This document shows positions 6,269 through 9,602 of a stretch of 9,602 bases of DNA, piece after piece; within the stretch, counting starts at the first letter, position 1, and every line of letters begins with the position of its first letter. Made by a program: the position numbers and the translations under genes. The DNA comes from Acidimicrobiaceae bacterium (GTDB taxonomy: Bacteria > Actinomycetota > Acidimicrobiia > Acidimicrobiales > RAAP-2): the NCBI GenBank assembly GCA_003152555.1, contig PMAL01000119.1, positions 241 through 9,842 of the forward strand, written 5' to 3'. The notes beneath the pieces are model-generated. The model ran no database searches, was not told the origin of the DNA, and worked only from the letters and a program-made list of their open reading frames with translations.

Positions 6269-8109
6269 TAGGGCTGCTCCGGTTTCGTTTGGGCGAGCAC
6301 TTGCACGTAGAGCGCTGACGTGGCGAGCAATTCCTCGTGGGTCCCACTGGCGACGACTCGACCCTCGTCAAGTAACAGGACCCGACTGGCTAAGGCAATT
6401 GTGGAGATGCGGTGCGCGATGACGATCGTCGTGCGCTGGCGCAACAGACTAGTAAGCGCTTCGTAGATGCCCGCCTCTATGTGCACGTCAATGGCGCTGG
6501 TCGCGTCATCAAGAATCAGGATCGGCGGGTTGACGAGCAACGTGCGGGCAATGGCGATGCGTTGGCGCTGGCCGCCCGAGAGCGTGTAGCCCCGTTCACC
6601 CACCACCGTGTCGTAGCCCTCGGACAGTTTCACAATGAACTCGTCGGCGTTGGCCGCCTTGGCGGCGCTCTGGACTTCCTCAAACGTCGCGTCGGGCCGG
6701 CCGTAGGCGATGTTCTCAAAAATGGAGATTGAAAAGAGGAAGGGCTCGTCGAGCACCACGCCCACCTCAGCGCGCAGTGATTCGAGCGTGACGTCGCGAA
6801 TGTCCTGTCCGTCAATCGTGATCGCGCCGTCGCTCACGTCATAAAAGCGCGTCAGGAGGCGCGCGACGGTTGACTTGCCCGATCCGGTGCGTCCCACGAT
6901 CGCTACGGTTTCGCCCGGTTCGATCTGAGCGTCAAAGTCAGTCAATATCTCGGCGCCGTTGTCGTATTCGAAACGCACGTGATCGAATTTGATGATGCCG
7001 TCGCCGTGAGGCAGGTCAAAGGCGCCGGGTCGCTCGACGATGTCGGGGTTCTCGTCGAGGATTTCGAAGATGCGCTCGGCGCTGGCCCGCGCACGTTGGC
7101 CCATCATGACGAGTTGTCCCAGCATCATGAATGGTGCTTGGAGCATCAGGAGGTAGAGGTTGAAGGCCACGATGGCCGGGACCGGCAACGTCCCGTGCAG
7201 CACCATGTACCCACCAAAGAAGAGCACGAGGGCGAGCCCCAACTGCGGCAGGTTCTGGACCCACGGCGACCACGTGCCGCGAATCTGGGCGTCCTTGATG
7301 TAGGACCAGGCCACTCGCTCAGCGGTATCGGCCAGTCGGTTGACCTCGGCCTCCTCTTGGGCGAAGGATTTGACCATGCGCACGCCGTTCACGTTTTCGT
7401 CCACGATGGTGGCGACGTCGGCCAATCGGGCCTGGATGATCCACGAGATCGGAAACATGACGCGGCGCATCTTGATGCCCACGACGTAGAGGATCGGCAT
7501 CACGATGAGAGCTATGAAGGCCAGCACCGGCGAGATGAAGAGCATGAAGATGAAGGCCAGCACGCCGCCCAAGCACTGCACGACAATCAGCGGGGCGAAT
7601 GTCGAGTACGCCTGAACACTTCGGATGTCGCTGTTGGCGCGGCTGATTAATTGTCCGGACTGCACGCGATCGAAGAAGCTGAACGAGAGCCACGTGAGGT
7701 GTTCGTAAATGAGCGACCGCAGATCGGCCTCGACGTTGTAGGCCGTGTAGAAGAGGTAGTTCCTCGAAATGATGCCGGTGACGCCCGTGAAGAGTCCGAT
7801 CACCAAGATGAGTACGACGTAGTGGTCGAGCCCCCCAGAACTGTGCAGCAACCCCTTTTGAATGGCGCGATCGAGCAGCAGGGGAATCAGTGTCTGGAGA
7901 ATCAGACTGACGAACGAGAGTCCGATGGCGATGAGAAAAGTGAGCCGGTGCGAGGCAATGACCGGCAGCACCCGTCGCCACCACGGCAATGATTTGTCCC
8001 GCAAAATTTGCTTTCGCGGCCCCTCGTACCTAGAGCGAACACCGCCGAGTGGATTGGCCGATTCTTCCTCTTCACCCGACGCAGGAGCGGGGGAGAGGGA
8101 AATTGCCAT
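6268..8109 (-). CDS. ABC exporter subunit (TMD-NBD), degenerate half
   Basis: This is a 613-aa half-transporter and the first gene of the two-gene operon. A charged N-terminal tail (GEEEES at 12-17) leads into a six-helix membrane domain (about 47-335) and an ATPase domain (about 370-605). Motifs: A-loop Y382, Walker A GRTGSGKST (406-414), an Asp (D454) where the Q-loop glutamine normally sits (VVLDEPFLF), X-loop GERG (504-507), canonical signature LSGGQ (510-514), Walker B ILILDD with D535 at the catalytic-glutamate position, D-loop SAID (538-541) and switch H566. This fits the degenerate-site subunit of asymmetric heterodimers of the TM287/288 or BmrCD type. Its LSGGQ would complete the active site of the partner. 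The ATG at 8109 has no Shine-Dalgarno sequence, but TAGAAT ends exactly six bases upstream, so the mRNA is probably leaderless. The divergent neighbour is upp. Confidence 0.93.
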   Translation of the reverse strand: MAISLSPAPASGEEEESANPLGGVRSRYEGPRKQILRDKSLPWWRRVLPVIASHRLTFLIAIGLSFVSLILQTLIPLLLDRAIQKGLLHSSGGLDHYVVLILVIGLFTGVTGIISRNYLFYTAYNVEADLRSLIYEHLTWLSFSFFDRVQSGQLISRANSDIRSVQAYSTFAPLIVVQCLGGVLAFIFMLFISPVLAFIALIVMPILYVVGIKMRRVMFPISWIIQARLADVATIVDENVNGVRMVKSFAQEEAEVNRLADTAERVAWSYIKDAQIRGTWSPWVQNLPQLGLALVLFFGGYMVLHGTLPVPAIVAFNLYLLMLQAPFMMLGQLVMMGQRARASAERIFEILDENPDIVERPGAFDLPHGDGIIKFDHVRFEYDNGAEILTDFDAQIEPGETVAIVGRTGSGKSTVARLLTRFYDVSDGAITIDGQDIRDVTLESLRAEVGVVLDEPFLFSISIFENIAYGRPDATFEEVQSAAKAANADEFIVKLSEGYDTVVGERGYTLSGGQRQRIAIARTLLVNPPILILDDATSAIDVHIEAGIYEALTSLLRQRTTIVIAHRISTIALASRVLLLDEGRVVASGTHEELLATSALYVQVLAQTKPEQP

Positions 8110-8115
8110 CAGGAG

Positions 8116-8121
8116 ATTCTA
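8116..8121 (-). promoter_or_regulatory. -10 element TAGAAT for the ABC operon
   Basis: On the minus strand TAGAAT (5 of 6 matches to TATAAT) is followed by CTCCTG and then the ATG at 8109. Transcription starting seven bases after the hexamer would begin at the A of the start codon, giving a leaderless mRNA. No good -35 hexamer is seen at 16-18 bp spacing. CCGTTAA (8128-8134) lies in the spacer. Confidence 0.5.
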
Positions 8122-8127
8122 CTAGGA

Positions 8128-8175
8128 CCGTTAATTCACGATTCTCGGACGGGTTGAGTTCCTGAGCGTTAACGG
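8128..8175. repeat. 7-bp inverted repeat CCGTTAA / TTAACGG between divergent promoters
   Basis: CCGTTAA at 8128-8134 and TTAACGG at 8169-8175 are perfect inverted copies separated by 34 bp (41 bp centre to centre, about four helical turns). The right copy also lies in the palindrome CGTTAACG (8167-8174). One copy is just upstream of the ABC -10 hexamer and the other just upstream of the upp -10 hexamer. They could bind one regulator at both promoters. The 89-bp gap (8110-8198) holds nothing else I can identify. Confidence 0.35.
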
Positions 8176-8186
8176 ATTGAAGAGCG

Positions 8187-8192
8187 TACTGT
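8187..8192 (+). promoter_or_regulatory. -10 element TACTGT for upp
   Basis: TACTGT keeps the key TA...T bases of the -10 consensus and is followed by TGCCAC, then the GTG start at 8199. This is the same six-base spacing as at the ABC operon. There is no Shine-Dalgarno sequence within ten bases of the GTG, so leaderless initiation is the simplest reading. No clear -35 is present. Confidence 0.4.
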
Positions 8193-8198
8193 TGCCAC

Positions 8199-8834
8199 GT
8201 GAACAAACCACTGGTAATCAGTCATCCCATCGTCGCCGACAAGGTTCGTCAACTGCGCGACGTGACGACGTCCAACGCTGACTTCTTGCGTCTCGCCGGC
8301 GAAATCTCGAGATTTGTGGCGTACGAGGCCTTTCGTGATACGCCGGTGACCGCGACCACGGTTGATACCCCGGTAGTTAAGGGCGCGCCGGCGGTACGGG
8401 TCGACATTGAATACGTGATCGTGCCCATCCTGCGAGCCGGACTCGGCATGTCGCCCGCGGTCCAGGAGGTCCTGCCCCATCACCGGGTCTGTTTGGTGGG
8501 GCTGCGTCGTGATGAAGCGACGTTGCAGCCGACGGTTTACTTGGACGGTTTGCCCGACACATTGGCAGGCACACACGTGGTGCTCTGTGATCCCATGCTC
8601 GCGACGGGTGGGTCGTTGGTGTGCGTGCTCGACATGCTGGTCGAGCGCGGCGCGAGCGAGATCACCGTGCTCTGTTTGATCGTGGCCCAGCCGGGGGTCG
8701 ACTTCGTGCTGTCGAGGCATCCCAACGTCGCCATTGTCGCGGCAGCGCTCGACAAAGAACTCAACGACGTGGGTTACATCACCCCGGGACTCGGCGACGC
8801 GGGGGACCGGCTCTTCGGACCACCGGTGCACTAA
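8199..8834 (+). CDS. upp: Uracil phosphoribosyltransferase
   Basis: This 211-aa cytosolic enzyme converts uracil and PRPP to UMP and pyrophosphate in pyrimidine salvage. The length is normal for bacterial Upp (about 208 aa). Family landmarks are all present: HPIVADKVRQLRD near the N-terminus, PILRAGLGM (76-84), RRDEATLQPTVYL (103-115) and the PRPP-binding loop LCDPMLATGGSL (129-140). The C-terminal uracil-binding block LNDVGYITPGLGDAGDRLFG (188-207) is also there. The Tyr usually seen before RDE is Arg here. The GTG start fits the conserved 'PLVISHPIV' opening and the -10 spacing. It is convergent with the cytosine deaminase, whose stop codon directly abuts the upp stop (8834/8835). The two enzymes form consecutive steps, cytosine to uracil to UMP. 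The ABC operon is transcribed away from it across 89 bp. Confidence 0.96.
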   Translation: MNKPLVISHPIVADKVRQLRDVTTSNADFLRLAGEISRFVAYEAFRDTPVTATTVDTPVVKGAPAVRVDIEYVIVPILRAGLGMSPAVQEVLPHHRVCLVGLRRDEATLQPTVYLDGLPDTLAGTHVVLCDPMLATGGSLVCVLDMLVERGASEITVLCLIVAQPGVDFVLSRHPNVAIVAAALDKELNDVGYITPGLGDAGDRLFGPPVH

Positions 8835-9305
8835 CTACAGGCCAATATCCTCGTTCCACAGTTCGGGGTGTTGGTGGATGAACGTGCCCAGGATCTCAAT
8901 GCAACCGGGATCGTCCAAGACGATGATCTCGACGCCTAGTTCACGCAGCCAGTCGTGGCCGCCGTGAAAGTTCATTGATTCACCTATTACTACCGCGCCG
9001 ATATTGAATTGGCGCACCAGACCCGAGCAGTACCAGCACGGTGAGAGCGTGCTCACCATGACGCATTCGGAATAGTCGCGTCGACGCCCGGCCTTGCGGA
9101 AGGCGTCGGTCTCGGCGTGCACCGAGGCGTCGTCATCCTGGACGCGGCGGTTGTGGCCCGAACCGAGCAACGTACCGTCGCGCAGGAACAGCGCGGCGCC
9201 GATGGGTATGCCGCCTTCGCGTAGTCCGGTGAGCGCTTCGCTATACGCGGTTTTCAGCATCTCTTGGGCGAGGTGCGTCGCCAGTGGTGTCCTTGGTGCG
9301 TGCAT
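8835..9305 (-). CDS. Cytosine deaminase, yeast Fcy1-like (zinc-dependent CDA fold)
   Basis: This 156-aa protein of the cytidine/deoxycytidylate deaminase fold hydrolyses an amino group with a zinc-bound water. Zinc and catalytic motifs are HAE (H63, E65) and SPCWYC (C90, C93). Beyond these, the sequence follows the fungal cytosine deaminase Fcy1 along its whole length: EGGIPIGAAL, GSGHNRR (N52), STLSPCWYCSG, VIGESMNF (F113), VVL/IIVLDD near the end and the C-terminal W150...EDIG, which in the yeast enzyme closes over the base. This favours free cytosine over nucleosides or tRNA, and it is unrelated to the amidohydrolase CodA. The reading frame extends up to an ATG at 9356, but that would overlap the divergent gene. 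ATG 9305 is preferred because it gives Fcy1-like length (158 aa in yeast) and has CATACT six bases upstream. A guanine deaminase or a related purine/pterin deaminase role is less likely. Confidence 0.88.
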   Translation of the reverse strand: MHAPRTPLATHLAQEMLKTAYSEALTGLREGGIPIGAALFLRDGTLLGSGHNRRVQDDDASVHAETDAFRKAGRRRDYSECVMVSTLSPCWYCSGLVRQFNIGAVVIGESMNFHGGHDWLRELGVEIIVLDDPGCIEILGTFIHQHPELWNEDIGL

Positions 9306-9311
9306 CTCGTC

Positions 9312-9319
9312 AGTATGCT
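9312..9319. promoter_or_regulatory. Overlapping divergent -10 elements for deaminase and PRTase
   Basis: On the plus strand TATGCT (9314-9319) precedes the GTG at 9328 by eight bases. On the minus strand CATACT (9317-9312) precedes the ATG at 9305 by six bases. The two hexamers share AGTATG and the start codons are only 22 bp apart, so the promoters would be mutually exclusive. A TTGGTG at 9293-9298 is a possible plus-strand -35 with a short 15-bp spacer. Neither gene has a Shine-Dalgarno sequence. Confidence 0.4.
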
Positions 9320-9327
9320 CCAACACC

Positions 9328-9602
9328 GTGGGTGAGCGCACGTATTCAACTGACATCGGGACCCAGCACGTGGAGCTGCCGGTGGCGTCGCTTAACGATC
9401 AATTGGCCCTCGCCCTGCTCATCACCGTGGACATGGGCGTCAAGTTCATGTCCCAGGCCGGTAAGGAGCTGGCCGAGATTCTTCGTCCCTACGACATCGA
9501 CATCGTGGCCACGGTCGCGACCATGGGCATTCCTTTGGTCGTCGAAGTGACGCGCCACCTCGGACTCGACCAGTACGTGATCTTGCACAAGACGCCCAAG
9601 AT
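9328..9602 (+). CDS. Phosphoribosyltransferase family protein (purine type?), 3' end outside window
   Basis: This is a GTG-initiated reading frame of 91 codons that continues past the right edge. The visible part has VELPVASLNDQLALALL, a helix MSQAGKELAEILRPYDID, then VATVATMGIPLVVEVTRHLG and YVILHKTPKI. This is the front half of a type I phosphoribosyltransferase domain: the strand before 'MGIP' corresponds to the 'eaRGfpla' region of adenine PRTases and the K of HKTPK to their RKpgK. The PRPP loop is not yet reached. The product probably joins a free base to PRPP in salvage, consistent with its cytosine deaminase and upp neighbours, but the base is unknown. No ribosome site precedes the GTG, and TATGCT (9314-9319) suggests leaderless expression. 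No in-frame ATG precedes the conserved part, so GTG is the best start. Confidence 0.72.
   Translation, partial: MGERTYSTDIGTQHVELPVASLNDQLALALLITVDMGVKFMSQAGKELAEILRPYDIDIVATVATMGIPLVVEVTRHLGLDQYVILHKTPK

Noticed and set aside
6979..7650. 223-codon plus-strand open frame opposite the first ABC gene
   Set aside because: Composition (His, Asp, Glu, Gln runs) is that of an antisense shadow. It has no recognisable domain and lies wholly within a certain gene.
7319..7984. 221-codon minus-strand frame inside the first ABC gene
   Set aside because: Same strand but shifted frame, Arg/His-rich, no domain. The true frame carries the transporter motifs.
8169..8831. 220-codon minus-strand open frame covering upp
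   Set aside because: Antisense shadow of a clear upp gene. No ribosome site and no family resemblance.
8835..9356. Longer 173-aa version of the cytosine deaminase starting at 9356
   Set aside because: The extra 17 residues are not family-like and would overlap the divergent PRTase start at 9328. ATG 9305 gives Fcy1-like length and a well-placed -10.
1..9602. Mobile element, CRISPR array, tRNA/rRNA or phage/defence cassette
   Set aside because: No transposase, integrase, spaced direct-repeat array, tRNA cloverleaf or conserved rRNA segment was found on reading both strands. All long frames are accounted for by metabolic, transport or regulatory genes.

Overview
The window looks like chromosomal DNA from a GC-rich actinobacterium. 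Four things point that way: an F420-type luciferase-like oxidoreductase of the Rv3520c kind, a sigma-70/CU044_5270-type regulatory pair, a heterodimeric ABC exporter with a glycine-rich N-terminal leader, and first genes that mostly lack a Shine-Dalgarno sequence and carry a -10-like hexamer 6-8 bases before the start codon (leaderless style). An acidimicrobial or related lineage is a guess, not a demonstration. I see no tRNA, rRNA, CRISPR array, insertion sequence or phage gene. The gene density and codon choice look like ordinary chromosome.

Layout. Bases 1-116 (minus) hold the 5' end of a gene that reads like a Glu/Leu/Phe/Val dehydrogenase. Across a 138-bp divergent gap, two plus-strand oxidoreductase genes follow: an LLM-class (F420-type) enzyme at 255-1301 and a DAO-type FAD oxidoreductase at 1329-2636. 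A convergent minus-strand block comes next: a sigma-70-family regulator (3582-4184) overlapping by ATGA a single-pass membrane protein (2650-3585), probably its anti-sigma/sensor partner. A 131-bp gap (4185-4315) with two perfect palindromes and an 11-bp direct repeat separates this from a two-gene ABC exporter operon (6268-8109, then 4316-6268, joined by TAATG).

The right end is a nucleobase-salvage cluster: upp (8199-8834, plus), a yeast Fcy1-like cytosine deaminase (8835-9305, minus) that abuts upp with no gap, and a phosphoribosyltransferase (from 9328, plus, cut by the window end) that diverges from the deaminase across only 22 bp. The deaminase would make uracil from cytosine, and Upp would convert uracil to UMP.

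The two ABC subunits show complementary degeneracy. The upstream subunit has Asp at the catalytic-Glu and Q-loop positions but a canonical LSGGQ. The downstream subunit has canonical Glu and Gln but an LAAGE signature. This predicts one active and one degenerate ATP site, as in asymmetric heterodimeric exporters. No clearly new system is visible. The most useful leads are the run of apparently leaderless promoters, the repeat-rich control region upstream of the sigma factor, the inverted CCGTTAA/TTAACGG pair between the ABC and upp promoters, and the tightly packed cytosine-salvage locus.
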